64,000 nucleotides of DNA from QHVT01 sp036399015. Lineage in GTDB: Bacteria; Acidobacteriota; Thermoanaerobaculia; Gp7-AA8. Below the pieces are notes generated by a model that did no database searches, was not told where the DNA came from, and was given only the letters and a program-made list of their open reading frames with translations. Both the position numbers and the translations under genes were made by a program. The DNA lies in the NCBI GenBank assembly GCA_036399015.1, contig DASWNW010000081.1, forward strand, positions 1-64,000, written 5' to 3'. This document shows positions 1 through 8,419 of the stretch, in pieces; the first letter of the stretch is position 1, and each line of letters begins with the position of its first letter.

Positions 1-17
1 CCCCCCCCACGGGGGGA

Positions 18-1199
18 TCACAGCCCTTCCGGCGCGCGGAGCAACTCGGGGGCGGCCGCGGTCCCGCCGCTGAGAGTCCGGAGGAACGCCGTGAGCTGGC
101 GCATTTCGGTGGCGGTGAGATGCAGCGGCTTCAATTCGGTATGCCCGGACGGCGCGGCGGGGGCGGTGTTGTAGTGTGCGACGACTTGTTCGAGCGTCGC
201 GAGCTGGCCGGCGTGCATGTAGGGCGCGCGGTCGGCGACATTGCGCAGCGACGGCACCTTGAAGGCGCGCTCCAGCTCCGGCGAGCCGGTGACGAGGAAG
301 TCGAGCTCCGCACATTGTTCCGGCTTGGCGTCGCTCCATTTGCTCCTGCAGTTGAACTCGTCCGTGAGGACGGCGCGCGCACCGGCCATGCGGCCGTGGT
401 CGGGCTCCGGCGCCGCGCCTGCCGCGACGCCGGTGTTGTGGAACTCGTTGTTGGTGAGGAGCGGGCCGTTGTGGCACTGCGTGCAGTTCGCCTTCCCAAG
501 GAAGAGCCGCAGACCGGCGGTCTCGTCGGCGGTGAGCACGCCTCTCGGCGCGCGGCCTGTTTTCGACAGCGCGTCGGCGTAGCGGTCGAACCGTGAGGGG
601 CCGTACTGGATGCGCCGTTCGTAGGCGGCGATGGACTTCCCGACGTTGACGAAGACGGCCGTGACGCCGTCGCGCCGCGTCAGGTCCGGCAGCGGTCCGA
701 AGATCTCTTCGTACGGGGCACGGTAGTTGGCCGCGATGACCCGCGCGTATTGGTCGCGTGTGCCGCCATGTTCCACCGGACTCTCCAGCGGTCCGAGGGC
801 CTGGGACCAGAGGCTGTCCTTCCGGCCGTCCCAGAAAAGGAAGGGGGCGTAGGCGGTGCCGGCGACCGGCATGGTGCGGCGGGCGGTCGTTCCGACGCCG
901 TTCGCCAGCGGCTTGTCGTCCTGAAACTCGCGATTCGCGACGTGGCAGGTGGCGCACGAGACTTTGCCGTTGGAGCTGAGGCGCGTGTCGAAGAAGAGGC
1001 GGTGCCCGAGGGCGACCGCGCGCGGATCGTCGGCCACGCGGTTGCCGGGATCGGCCGGCAGCGGCTCCAGTTCGGCGAGCGAGAGGGAGCGCAGCTGGTC
1101 CACCTGCTCGGGAGTCCAGCCATCGCCGCGCGAGGCGGCGATGGCGATCGTGGCAGCGAGGAGGATGGCGAGAGAGGCGGCGGCGACGGCTTTCTTCAT
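18..1199 (-). CDS. Di-haem cytochrome c peroxidase / MauG family
   Basis: Predicted periplasmic di-haem peroxidase, 393 aa. Residues 1-22 form a clear Sec signal peptide (KK, then an Ala/Leu/Ile-rich core). Two haem c attachment motifs are present: CATCH at 82-86 and CTQCH at 239-243. The APYMHAGQ segment near residue 330, typical of this family, probably carries a distal Met ligand. Members reduce hydrogen peroxide with electrons from cytochromes or, in the MauG branch, oxidise a partner protein; which applies here cannot be told. The gene lies 9 nt after the YtkA-like gene and is likely co-transcribed with it. GAGGTGAGG precedes the ATG. Confidence 0.93.
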   Translation of the reverse strand: MKKAVAAASLAILLAATIAIAASRGDGWTPEQVDQLRSLSLAELEPLPADPGNRVADDPRAVALGHRLFFDTRLSSNGKVSCATCHVANREFQDDKPLANGVGTTARRTMPVAGTAYAPFLFWDGRKDSLWSQALGPLESPVEHGGTRDQYARVIAANYRAPYEEIFGPLPDLTRRDGVTAVFVNVGKSIAAYERRIQYGPSRFDRYADALSKTGRAPRGVLTADETAGLRLFLGKANCTQCHNGPLLTNNEFHNTGVAAGAAPEPDHGRMAGARAVLTDEFNCRSKWSDAKPEQCAELDFLVTGSPELERAFKVPSLRNVADRAPYMHAGQLATLEQVVAHYNTAPAAPSGHTELKPLHLTATEMRQLTAFLRTLSGGTAAAPELLRAPEGL

Positions 1200-1208
1200 G
1201 GCCTCACC

Positions 1209-1655
1209 TCACACCGAGAGATTGAAGGTGACGGTGTCCGTGCCGGCGGGCCCGTCGATGGTGAGCTCCAACTCCCACCAGCCGCCCATGTTGAAGCGGA
1301 GGCCGCCGACCTCGTACCAGCCGTTGCCCAGGTTTTTCGTCACGCGCGGCCGGGTGGGAAGGCCATGACCGTGCTGCGGCATCCCGCCGTCGACCGTGAT
1401 GCCGGCGTTCGCGACCGGTTCGCCGGCGTCGCCGTCGATCACGACCGCCTGGAGCGTGTACAGCTTCCGCGCTTTGAGCGCGCCCGCACCCTCGAGGGTG
1501 ACGACGTAGAGCCCCTGGGCGGAGGTGCGGGGGCCGGGACCGAACTCCTTCGCCGCCGGCCGCTCGATGCGGCCACGGTCCGCGAGCGCGGAGAGGGTGA
1601 GGATGATTGCCGTAATGGCGGCGATGACGAGCAGGTAGGTGCGTCTGGCGGTCAT
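1209..1655 (-). CDS. YtkA-like secreted/membrane-anchored protein
   Basis: A 148-aa protein with one N-terminal hydrophobic segment (about residues 8-24), acting as signal peptide or anchor, followed by a small beta-sandwich-like domain. The stretch with GGMPQHGHGLPT, then NLGNGWYEV and FNMGGWWEL, is the signature of the YtkA-like/FixH-like family. These are exported proteins of poorly defined role, often beside haem or copper proteins; the His residues could bind metal. AAGGAG sits just before the ATG. It is first in a two-gene unit with the di-haem peroxidase, so a shared periplasmic redox role is likely but inferred. Confidence 0.75.
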   Translation of the reverse strand: MTARRTYLLVIAAITAIILTLSALADRGRIERPAAKEFGPGPRTSAQGLYVVTLEGAGALKARKLYTLQAVVIDGDAGEPVANAGITVDGGMPQHGHGLPTRPRVTKNLGNGWYEVGGLRFNMGGWWELELTIDGPAGTDTVTFNLSV

Positions 1656-1725
1656 GAGTGGTCTCCTTCAGACTGGCAAACGCACGCGGTGGGGCAGTCT
1701 TACAGTCGGTCCCGGCGCGACGCGC

Positions 1726-1731
1726 TACCAT
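1726..1731 (+). promoter_or_regulatory. Candidate -10 box of the PaiB-like gene
   Basis: TACCAT ends 6 nt before the ATG at 1738. A start site 6-8 nt downstream would coincide with the ATG, giving a leaderless mRNA. No good -35 was seen. The call rests mainly on the same arrangement recurring before other genes in the window. Confidence 0.3.
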
Positions 1732-1737
1732 CGGCCG

Positions 1738-2352
1738 ATGTACGTCAGAACGTCCCATCAGCCGCGCAGCGCCGCCGACGTGCTCGAGGTGATGAGGGAG
1801 AACATGTTCGCGACGATGGTCACGTACGGGCCGGACGGCGCCGTGGCGTCGCATCTCCCGTTCATGGTCGACGAGAGCCGCGGCGAGCGTGGGGCGCTCC
1901 TCGCGCACATGGCGCGCGCGAACCCGCAGAGCTCCGCCATCGGCAGCGGCGGCGAGGCGCTGGTGATCTTCCTCGGGCCGCACGCCTACATCTCCCCATC
2001 GTGGTACGACGACCGCGCCACCGCTCCCACGTGGGACTACGTCGCCGTCCACTGCTACGGCACGCCGCGCCGCCATTCCGATGAAGAGGCGCTGCAGAAC
2101 ATCGAGCGGCTGATCGGCGTCGTGGAGCGGCCGGCGCCGGAGGGCTGGTCGGTCTCCGAGCTGACGCCGGAGTCGGTGCAGGCGCTGTTGCAGAACGTCG
2201 TCTCGTTCGAGATCCCGATCTCCCGCATCGAGGGGAAGTTCAAGGTGAACCAGGGGGAGAAGCCGGCGCGCAACAGGGCGGCGATCGAGCAGCTCGAACG
2301 GCAGGGCTCGGGCGCGCTGGCCGCGTACATGCGGCGTTACAACGACCTATGA
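1738..2352 (+). CDS. PaiB-like FMN-binding negative transcriptional regulator
   Basis: A 204-aa protein beginning MYVRTSHQPRS, the usual N-terminus of the PaiB/protease synthase and sporulation regulator family (split-barrel flavin-binding fold, about 205 aa). PHAYISPSWY and the C-terminal KFKVNQ segment with KPARNRAAI match family landmarks. Family members are named negative regulators, although many may simply be flavin enzymes. The reading frame stays open upstream to 1639, but the family N-terminus and a TACCAT box at 1726-1731 point to the ATG at 1738. There is no Shine-Dalgarno sequence. It is divergent from the YtkA-like gene and stands alone. Confidence 0.85.
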   Translation: MYVRTSHQPRSAADVLEVMRENMFATMVTYGPDGAVASHLPFMVDESRGERGALLAHMARANPQSSAIGSGGEALVIFLGPHAYISPSWYDDRATAPTWDYVAVHCYGTPRRHSDEEALQNIERLIGVVERPAPEGWSVSELTPESVQALLQNVVSFEIPISRIEGKFKVNQGEKPARNRAAIEQLERQGSGALAAYMRRYNDL

Positions 2353-2374
2353 CGACGCGGGGGAGCTGTACTGA

Positions 2375-4009
2375 CTAAGACGCCTTCATCGGCTTCGCCG
2401 GCACCGCCGGCGTCTTCTCCGGGTTGGACGCGGCCACCTCGTCCGTGTCACCGCTGCGCCGCGCCGTGACCCAGAAGTGGTGGATCAGGCTGCCGACGAC
2501 GGCGGCGGCGGTCGAGAGCAGCAGGACCAGAATTCCGGCCAGCAGCAGTTGCGAGCGCGAGACCGACGTCTCCACCGTCGTCAAGGCAGGGGCCGTGGCC
2601 GAGTACAGCACCGTCGACGGGTTCAGGTTGCGGGAGATGGCCCGGTAGATCTGGTTCACCTCGTCCGTCGTCTGCACCGCCTCGCCCACCACCGCGTTGA
2701 TCTGCGTCCGCAGCGACTGCAGCGTCTGCGCGTCCGCGGCGCGAGCCCGGCCGGCGTAGTTGCCGAGCGACTGGATGAGATTCCGGTAGTACTGCTGCTC
2801 GGAGTGCAGCGGCACCACGTTCATGGCCTGGCCGCGCATTTCCGTCACCAGCATCTGCCGGAACTCGACGTCGTTCTTCTCGCTGGTCAGCGTCACCAGC
2901 CGGTCGATGAAGGTGTTGTCGATCTGCGGGATCACCGACTGCCCGGTCGGCGAGGCGGCCGGCTGGGCGTCGCCGTTGGAGCCCGCGCCGCCCGGCCCGA
3001 ACTGGTGATAGGTCAACAGCGACTGGCGGAGCGTTTCCACCCTCGCCTCGGCCTCGCGCGTGGCGATCTCGTTGAAGGCCAGCCGGGTCTGCAGGAACTC
3101 GATCGAGTTCGCCGCATTCTTCGACCATCCGTTCGCCAGGACCATGCCCACCAGCGGCTCGATCTTGAACTTGAGCGCGTCTTCGAGGCGAACGCGCAGC
3201 TCGGCCAGCGACGGCCGCGCCGGCGTCTGGGCCCGCACCACCTTGGCCCCGGGGATGGCCGCGAGCTGGTCGATGTTGTTCACGATCCGGGCGATCTTCG
3301 CCCGCACCATGTCCAGCGCGATGATGTAGTCGTAGGAATCGATCAGGTCGCGCTCGAAGATTGCGCTGGAGAGGATCGGCAGGTCGTAGAGCACCACGCC
3401 CTTGTTGGCCACGGTCTGGCTGGCCCAGATGTCGAGCGTGTCGGTGAGCAGCTTCACCTTCACCGACTGCGGGATCGTCTTGAGGCGGCTGTCCTCGATG
3501 TAGCTGATGGAGTACTCGGAGCGGGCGATGCTGGCCCGCTTCTGCTCGAACTCCTGCTCCAGCCGCTGGCGGTCCACGGCGGTGAGCTTCGGGTCGGCCA
3601 GCTTGACCCGGTACTCGCGCTCGAGCGCCTCGAGGGCCGGGTTGGACTCGGTGATGAAGATCGAGGCCTTGAAGGTCTGATAGTTGACCAGGTTGGCCAG
3701 GGAGTTGTGGTTGTAGACCTGAAGCAGGACGGGCGTGGAGACGACCTCACTCGTGCTGAACTTCGTACCGTTGGGGTACTCGCCGCGGTCGGCGCCCTTG
3801 AACTCCAGCCGGAACGGCAGGGTGGTGACGCGGCGGCTCGGCAGCAGGAGCATGGTTGCGACCGACGCGATGACCACGAAGGCGGCCGTGGCCCCGATCA
3901 CCAGCAGGATGGCCGTCTTGTATTGTTTGACGATGGCGGCAAGGTCGCTGATCGAGAGCCCCGGCTCCGGCTGCTCGAGCTCGAGGTACTCGTTGGGATC
4001 CTGTCTCAT
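2375..4009 (-). CDS. Wzz-type polysaccharide chain-length regulator (PCP family)
   Basis: A 544-aa inner-membrane protein. The N-terminal half carries the Wzz-type domain: a cytoplasmic start containing ISDLAAIVKQYK, TM1 at about 34-56, then a long periplasmic region with several helical stretches. TM2 is at about 487-510, followed by a short charged tail. There is no C-terminal tyrosine kinase domain, so this is a PCP-1-like co-polymerase rather than a BY-kinase fusion. AAGGAG stands 5-6 nt before the ATG at 4009. It lies downstream of the flippase on the same strand and next to the exopolysaccharide operon, so it probably sets polymer length together with the Wzy-like protein at 14961. Confidence 0.85.
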   Translation of the reverse strand: MRQDPNEYLELEQPEPGLSISDLAAIVKQYKTAILLVIGATAAFVVIASVATMLLLPSRRVTTLPFRLEFKGADRGEYPNGTKFSTSEVVSTPVLLQVYNHNSLANLVNYQTFKASIFITESNPALEALEREYRVKLADPKLTAVDRQRLEQEFEQKRASIARSEYSISYIEDSRLKTIPQSVKVKLLTDTLDIWASQTVANKGVVLYDLPILSSAIFERDLIDSYDYIIALDMVRAKIARIVNNIDQLAAIPGAKVVRAQTPARPSLAELRVRLEDALKFKIEPLVGMVLANGWSKNAANSIEFLQTRLAFNEIATREAEARVETLRQSLLTYHQFGPGGAGSNGDAQPAASPTGQSVIPQIDNTFIDRLVTLTSEKNDVEFRQMLVTEMRGQAMNVVPLHSEQQYYRNLIQSLGNYAGRARAADAQTLQSLRTQINAVVGEAVQTTDEVNQIYRAISRNLNPSTVLYSATAPALTTVETSVSRSQLLLAGILVLLLSTAAAVVGSLIHHFWVTARRSGDTDEVAASNPEKTPAVPAKPMKAS

Positions 4010-4075
4010 TGGACTCCTTTTTGGAGGGCAAGTTCGCGAGCGAGTATACAGCGGCTGGCGAATCGGTTATTCCTA

Positions 4076-4107
4076 GTGTCAGCCGAGCCGTCGCGCTCGG
4101 CGGCAAG
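4076..4107. terminator. GC-rich hairpin between flippase and Wzz genes
   Basis: The word AGCCGAGCCGTC occurs twice around a CTCGGC core, giving a GCCGAG/CTCGGC stem of about 6 bp or more with an 8-nt loop just past the flippase stop codon. There is no T-run, so it may only attenuate, or it may be one more of the word-type repeats found between genes here. Confidence 0.35.
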
Positions 4108-4115
4108 CCGAGCCG

Positions 4116-5564
4116 TCACATGGACTTCCGCCAGTGCAGGTAGAGGGCGGCCATGAGCGCCACCGAGGCGGCCAGGGAGAGGGCGAACCAGCGCCCGCCG
4201 AGGAGATGCTCGGTCACCAGGAGGGGAGTGCAGGCCAGCAGGGAGAGCACCGCCGCACGCGCGCTTTCCCGGAAGGCAGCCAGTGCATTCGCACCGGCGA
4301 TGCTGAGCGACCAGGCGCCGTAGAGGAAGTACCAGAGCGCGGAGACGATGGCGAAGAAGATGATGGCCAGGCTGGAGCTGCCCATGGCGTACGCCGCGTA
4401 GAGCGCACCGAGGCGGACCGCCAGCAGCCCGGCCACGGCCATCATGCCGCCGGCCTGCTTCTCCACGGTCGCGGAGATCATCGACAGCGGCGAGGCCAGG
4501 AACTGGAAGTAGGTGGCCGCGGCCAGCCACGCCGCGAACTCGCCGGCGGTGCGCCACTGCGCGCCGAATGCGACCGCGAACAGGTGCGGGCCGGCCACCG
4601 CCACGAGGGCCATGGGCGGGGAGATGATCCGGCTGAGCGCGCCGTGGATCTTCGTCACCACCGCCGGAAGGGTGCCGTCGCGGTGGGCCTGCGGCGCCTG
4701 CGACAGAAAGACTTGGGCGATGGCCGTCCCGACGAGCGTCATCGGGCCGGCCAGGACGCGCTGGGTGAGCATGTACATCCCCGCCACGGCGGGGTTGAAC
4801 AGCGCCGCCAGCAGGAAGGCCGGCATCTGCGCGCTTGCCGCGTTCATGAAGCCGGACCAGGTGGAGAAGAGCGGGAAGCGGCGGTGGCGCTTCGCCTGCG
4901 CGGCCATGGCGGCGACGGTGACGGTCCGCAGCGCCGGCGCGTTGCGCCACGCGGCCACGGCCAGGCTCGTCAGCCCCGCCGCCTGGCTGGCCACGTGTCC
5001 CAGCAGCAGCGAGACCGGTCCGAAGGCGTAGCCGGCCAACTGCACTCCCGTTGCGCCGACGGCCTGGGTGACTTTCGTGCGGGCGATGGTGTTGAACGAC
5101 TTCGTGCGCACCGACCAGTAGTTGAACACCTGGTAGGTGCCGGCCAGCAGCACCCCCACCGGCACCAGCCAGAGGTAGTCGGCGAGCGCGGGCGTATTGA
5201 GGGCGCGCGCGATCGGCTGCCGCGCGAAGACGACCAGCACGAGGCTGAGCGCGCTCATGCCGAACACCACCACCTCGGCCAGCACCAGCAGCGCCGCCGC
5301 CTCCTCGTCGCTTTCCGGAAGGGGGATGGCCAGCTCGTAGCGCAGCCCGGAGATGACCGAGAGCACCGCCAGCAGGGCCACGTAGGTGGCCAGTAGTCCG
5401 AAGTCGTGAGGCGTGTAGAGGCGCGTGAGCAGCGGCGCGGCCAGCACCATGATGGCCTGCGCGCCGACCGTGCCGCCGAGGAGGACGGCCACGTGGCGGA
5501 CGGAGCGGCTTCTGGGCAGGATGCGCTCGGCGAGAGCGGCGATCGATTTCACGCGGAGCTGCAT
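4116..5564 (-). CDS. Wzx-like oligosaccharide flippase (MOP superfamily)
   Basis: Polytopic inner-membrane protein of about 482 aa with some 12-14 hydrophobic segments. It contains LLGGTVGAQ, LTRLYTPHDFG and a RYELAIPLP stretch, typical of lipopolysaccharide/exopolysaccharide flippases that move undecaprenyl-linked repeat units across the membrane. The frame is open up to 5648, but that GTG lies on the TTGACA box of the opposite strand. I prefer the Met at 5564, which places about 20 residues before TM1; 5609 is an alternative. Neither has a strong Shine-Dalgarno sequence. It is divergent from the EPS regulator and is the obvious exporter for the downstream locus. Confidence 0.85.
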   Translation of the reverse strand: MQLRVKSIAALAERILPRSRSVRHVAVLLGGTVGAQAIMVLAAPLLTRLYTPHDFGLLATYVALLAVLSVISGLRYELAIPLPESDEEAAALLVLAEVVVFGMSALSLVLVVFARQPIARALNTPALADYLWLVPVGVLLAGTYQVFNYWSVRTKSFNTIARTKVTQAVGATGVQLAGYAFGPVSLLLGHVASQAAGLTSLAVAAWRNAPALRTVTVAAMAAQAKRHRRFPLFSTWSGFMNAASAQMPAFLLAALFNPAVAGMYMLTQRVLAGPMTLVGTAIAQVFLSQAPQAHRDGTLPAVVTKIHGALSRIISPPMALVAVAGPHLFAVAFGAQWRTAGEFAAWLAAATYFQFLASPLSMISATVEKQAGGMMAVAGLLAVRLGALYAAYAMGSSSLAIIFFAIVSALWYFLYGAWSLSIAGANALAAFRESARAAVLSLLACTPLLVTEHLLGGRWFALSLAASVALMAALYLHWRKSM

Positions 5565-5641
5565 TCTGGCTGCACGCAAACCGCGGCGCAACGTCGCATG
5601 GGATTCCATCGCATCGGCCGCGCGGACGCGTCCGGCGCGGC

Positions 5642-5670
5642 TTGACACCTCCGGTCCGCTCTTCTAGCAT
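5642..5670 (+). promoter_or_regulatory. Consensus sigma70-type promoter for the EPS operon
   Basis: TTGACA at 5642-5647 and TAGCAT at 5665-5670 are separated by exactly 17 bp. The predicted start site near 5676-5678 is only about 5 nt before the ATG at 5683. This is the best -35/-10 pair in the window and drives the regulator that heads the polysaccharide operon. Confidence 0.65.
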
Positions 5671-5682
5671 CGCCCGCGTTCA

Positions 5683-6021
5683 ATGGATGAACAGACCTAC
5701 ACCGAGGTCAGTTACCGGGTCCTCAAGATCATCGAGAGTGAGCCGGCCATCACCCAGCGTGCACTGGCCGAACGCCTCGGCGTGAGCGTCGGCAAGGTGA
5801 ACTACTGCCTCAAGGCGCTGATGGAGAAGGGCCTCATCAAGTCGACGAACTTCAAGAACAGCAGCCGCAAGATCCAGTACATGTACGTCCTCACTCCCCG
5901 CGGCGTCCGCGAGCGGCTCAGGGTGGCCATGGCGTTCCTGCGCCGCAAGTCGGAGGAGTACGACGAGATCCGTCTGGACATCGAACGGCTCACCGCCGCC
6001 ATGGAGAAGTCCGAGCGGTGA
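5683..6021 (+). CDS. MarR family EPS-associated transcriptional regulator
   Basis: A 112-aa DNA-binding protein. Residues 8-60 form a winged helix (RVLKIIESEP, QRALAERLGVSVGKVNYCLKAL as recognition region, then a wing with KIQYMYVLTPRG). The C-terminal 30 residues are a likely coiled coil for dimerisation. Size and motifs fit the EPS-associated MarR-type regulators that head exopolysaccharide operons. The ATG directly follows a consensus promoter and has no Shine-Dalgarno sequence, so its mRNA is probably almost leaderless. It likely controls the operon and perhaps the divergent wzx-wzz pair. Confidence 0.85.
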   Translation: MDEQTYTEVSYRVLKIIESEPAITQRALAERLGVSVGKVNYCLKALMEKGLIKSTNFKNSSRKIQYMYVLTPRGVRERLRVAMAFLRRKSEEYDEIRLDIERLTAAMEKSER

Positions 6022-6054
6022 GCGCCACGTACGCCCATTTCCTGGAGGGTCTGG

Positions 6055-7185
6055 TTGAGCAACGCCGTCCCCCGGGTCCTTAGCGTCTTCGGCACCCGGC
6101 CGGAAGCCATCAAGATGGCTCCGGTCGTCAAGGCCCTGGCGCGCACGCCGGGCATCCGTTCCGAGGTTTGCGTCACCGCGCAGCACCGCCGCATGCTCGA
6201 CCAGGTGCTGGAGGTCTTCGGCATCCGTCCCGACTACGACCTCAACACCATGCGCGCCTCGCAGGACCTCACCGACGTGACCACCAGCATCCTCACCGGG
6301 CTGCGGGACGTGCTGCGCGCGAACCGCCCGGACGTGCTGCTGGTGCACGGCGACACGACCACCACCCTGGCGGCCAGCCTGGCCGCGTACTACGAGCGGA
6401 TCCCGATCGGACACGTGGAGGCCGGCCTGCGCACCGGCAACATCTATTCACCGTGGCCGGAGGAGATCAACCGGAAGGTGACGGGGGCGATCGCCACCTA
6501 TCACTTCGCCCCCACCGCCGGCGCGCGCGACAACCTTCTGCGCGAGGGGGTGGCGCCGGAGCGGATCCACGTCACCGGCAACACCGTCATCGACGCGCTG
6601 CTGGAAGTGGTGGAGCGCATCCGCTCGGACGCGGAGCTGACCGCCCGGCTCGACTCCCAGTTCTCGTACCTCGACCCGGAGAAGCGGCTGATCCTCGTGA
6701 CCGGCCACCGGCGGGAGAGCTTCGGCAGCGGCTTCGACCGCATCTGCGACGCGCTGGCGCGCATCGCGAAGCGGCCCGACGTGGAGATCGTCTACCCGGT
6801 GCACCTCAACCCGCAGGTGCAGGGGCCGGTCTACTCGACTCTCGGCTCCTCGCCGCGCATCCACCTGATCGAGCCGCTGGAGTACCTGCCGTTCGTCTAC
6901 CTCATGAACCGCTCGGCGGTGGTGGTGACGGACTCCGGCGGCGTGCAGGAAGAGGCGCCGTCGCTCGGCAAGCCGGTGCTGGTCATGCGCGACACCACCG
7001 AGCGGCCGGAGGCGGTGGAGGCGGGGACGGTGCGGCTGGTTGGGACCGACGTCGAGCGCATCGTATCCACCGTGACCACCCTGCTCGACGACGCGGACGC
7101 CTATGCGTCGATGTCGCGTGCCCAGAATCCTTATGGCGACGGTAAGGCCGCCGGCCGCATCGTGGCGGAGATGATCAATGTTTGA
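6055..7185 (+). CDS. wecB: Non-hydrolysing UDP-N-acetylglucosamine 2-epimerase (WecB/WbpI type)
   Basis: A 376-aa cytosolic epimerase interconverting UDP-GlcNAc and UDP-ManNAc, or in the WbpI role UDP-GlcNAc3NAcA and UDP-ManNAc3NAcA. Motifs: GTRPEAIK at 13-20, HGD at 98-100, VEAGLRTG at 121-128, GHRRES at 217-222, and DSGGVQEEAPSLGKP near the C-terminus, which binds the nucleotide. The start is TTG with GGAGGG 6 nt upstream. It overlaps the next gene by 8 nt. Given the WbpB/D/E homologues that follow, the WbpI-like substrate is as likely as UDP-GlcNAc; sequence alone does not decide. Confidence 0.93.
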   Translation: MSNAVPRVLSVFGTRPEAIKMAPVVKALARTPGIRSEVCVTAQHRRMLDQVLEVFGIRPDYDLNTMRASQDLTDVTTSILTGLRDVLRANRPDVLLVHGDTTTTLAASLAAYYERIPIGHVEAGLRTGNIYSPWPEEINRKVTGAIATYHFAPTAGARDNLLREGVAPERIHVTGNTVIDALLEVVERIRSDAELTARLDSQFSYLDPEKRLILVTGHRRESFGSGFDRICDALARIAKRPDVEIVYPVHLNPQVQGPVYSTLGSSPRIHLIEPLEYLPFVYLMNRSAVVVTDSGGVQEEAPSLGKPVLVMRDTTERPEAVEAGTVRLVGTDVERIVSTVTTLLDDADAYASMSRAQNPYGDGKAAGRIVAEMINV

Positions 7186-8401
7186 GGCGAAATCGATCTG
7201 TGTCATCGGGCTGGGATACATCGGCCTGCCCACGGCCAGCCTGCTGGCCACCAAGGGGTACGAGGTGCACGGCGTGGACATCCGCGCCGACATCATCGAC
7301 ACCATCAATGCCGGGAACATCCACATCCGGGAGCCGGAGCTGGACGTGCTGGTGCGCTCGGCCGTGCAGAGCGGCCACCTGCGCGCGTCGCTGGAGCCGA
7401 AGCCGTCGGACGTATTCATCCTGGCCGTGCCCACCCCCTTCAAGGAGGGGCACGTCCCCGACCTGCAGTACGTCGAGGCGTCGTCGCGCGCCGTGGCGCC
7501 GCACCTGCGCAGGGGCAACCTGCTCATCCTCGAGTCGACCAGCCCGGTGGGCACCACCGAGCGGGTGGCGAAGTGGGTGAAGGAGGAGCGGCCCGACCTC
7601 GGCGACGGAGAGCTCTTCATCGCCCACTGCCCGGAGCGCGTGCTCCCCGGACAGATCATCAAAGAGCTGGTCTCGAACGACCGCATCGTCGGGGGAATCA
7701 ACGACGCCTCGACCGAGGCGGCGGCCGACTTCTACCGCTCCTTCGTCTCCGGCGAGGTGCTCTGCACCACCAGCCGCACCGCGGAGCTGGCCAAGCTGAC
7801 CGAGAACACGTTCCGCGACGTGAACATCGCCCTGGCAAACGAGCTGTCGCTGGTCTGCGACCACCTGGGCGTGAACGTGTGGGAGCTGATCGAGCTCGCC
7901 AACCACCACCCCCGCGTGAACGTGCTGCAGCCGGGACCGGGCGTGGGCGGCCACTGCATCGCCGTCGACCCCTGGTTCATCGTCGACTCGGCCCCCACGC
8001 ACGCGCGGCTGATCCGCACCGCGCGCGAAGTCAACGACGCCAAGCCGTCCTACGTGGTGCAGCGCGTGCGCTCGCGTGCCCGGCGCATCAAGGAACCGGT
8101 CATCGCCTGCTTCGGCATCGCCTACAAGGCCGATATCGACGACCTGCGCGAAAGCCCGGCCCTGGAGATCGCCGCCTCCCTGCTCGAGGAGCAGGTCGGC
8201 GAGGTGCTGATCGTCGAGCCGTATGTGAAAGAATTACCCGCCAGGCTGGCCTCGCACGGCGGGCGTCTGGTCACCCAGGAGGACGCGCTGTCGCGGGCCG
8301 ACATCATCGTGGGCCTGGTCGACCACCGGCCCTTCAAGCGCATCGACCCGGCCGAACTGGCCGAGAAGGTCGTCATCGATACCAAAGGGATGTGGCGGTG
8401 A
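7178..8401 (+). CDS. wecC: UDP-N-acetyl-hexosamine 6-dehydrogenase (WecC/WbpA type)
   Basis: A 407-aa NAD-dependent dehydrogenase oxidising C6 of a UDP-HexNAc to the uronic acid. Rossmann motif GLGYIGLP at 11-18, LAVPTPFKEGHVPD in the middle, and GPGVGGHCIAVDPWF carrying the catalytic Cys260. It is very close to enterobacterial WecC in layout. WbpA (UDP-GlcNAc 6-dehydrogenase) belongs to the same subfamily. With the WbpB, WbpD and WbpE homologues downstream, a role in making UDP-GlcNAcA for the 2,3-diacetamido uronic acid route is attractive. Its start overlaps wecB. Confidence 0.93.
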   Translation: MFEAKSICVIGLGYIGLPTASLLATKGYEVHGVDIRADIIDTINAGNIHIREPELDVLVRSAVQSGHLRASLEPKPSDVFILAVPTPFKEGHVPDLQYVEASSRAVAPHLRRGNLLILESTSPVGTTERVAKWVKEERPDLGDGELFIAHCPERVLPGQIIKELVSNDRIVGGINDASTEAAADFYRSFVSGEVLCTTSRTAELAKLTENTFRDVNIALANELSLVCDHLGVNVWELIELANHHPRVNVLQPGPGVGGHCIAVDPWFIVDSAPTHARLIRTAREVNDAKPSYVVQRVRSRARRIKEPVIACFGIAYKADIDDLRESPALEIAASLLEEQVGEVLIVEPYVKELPARLASHGGRLVTQEDALSRADIIVGLVDHRPFKRIDPAELAEKVVIDTKGMWR

Positions 8402-8419
8402 GGAGCAGGAGTGTGAGCC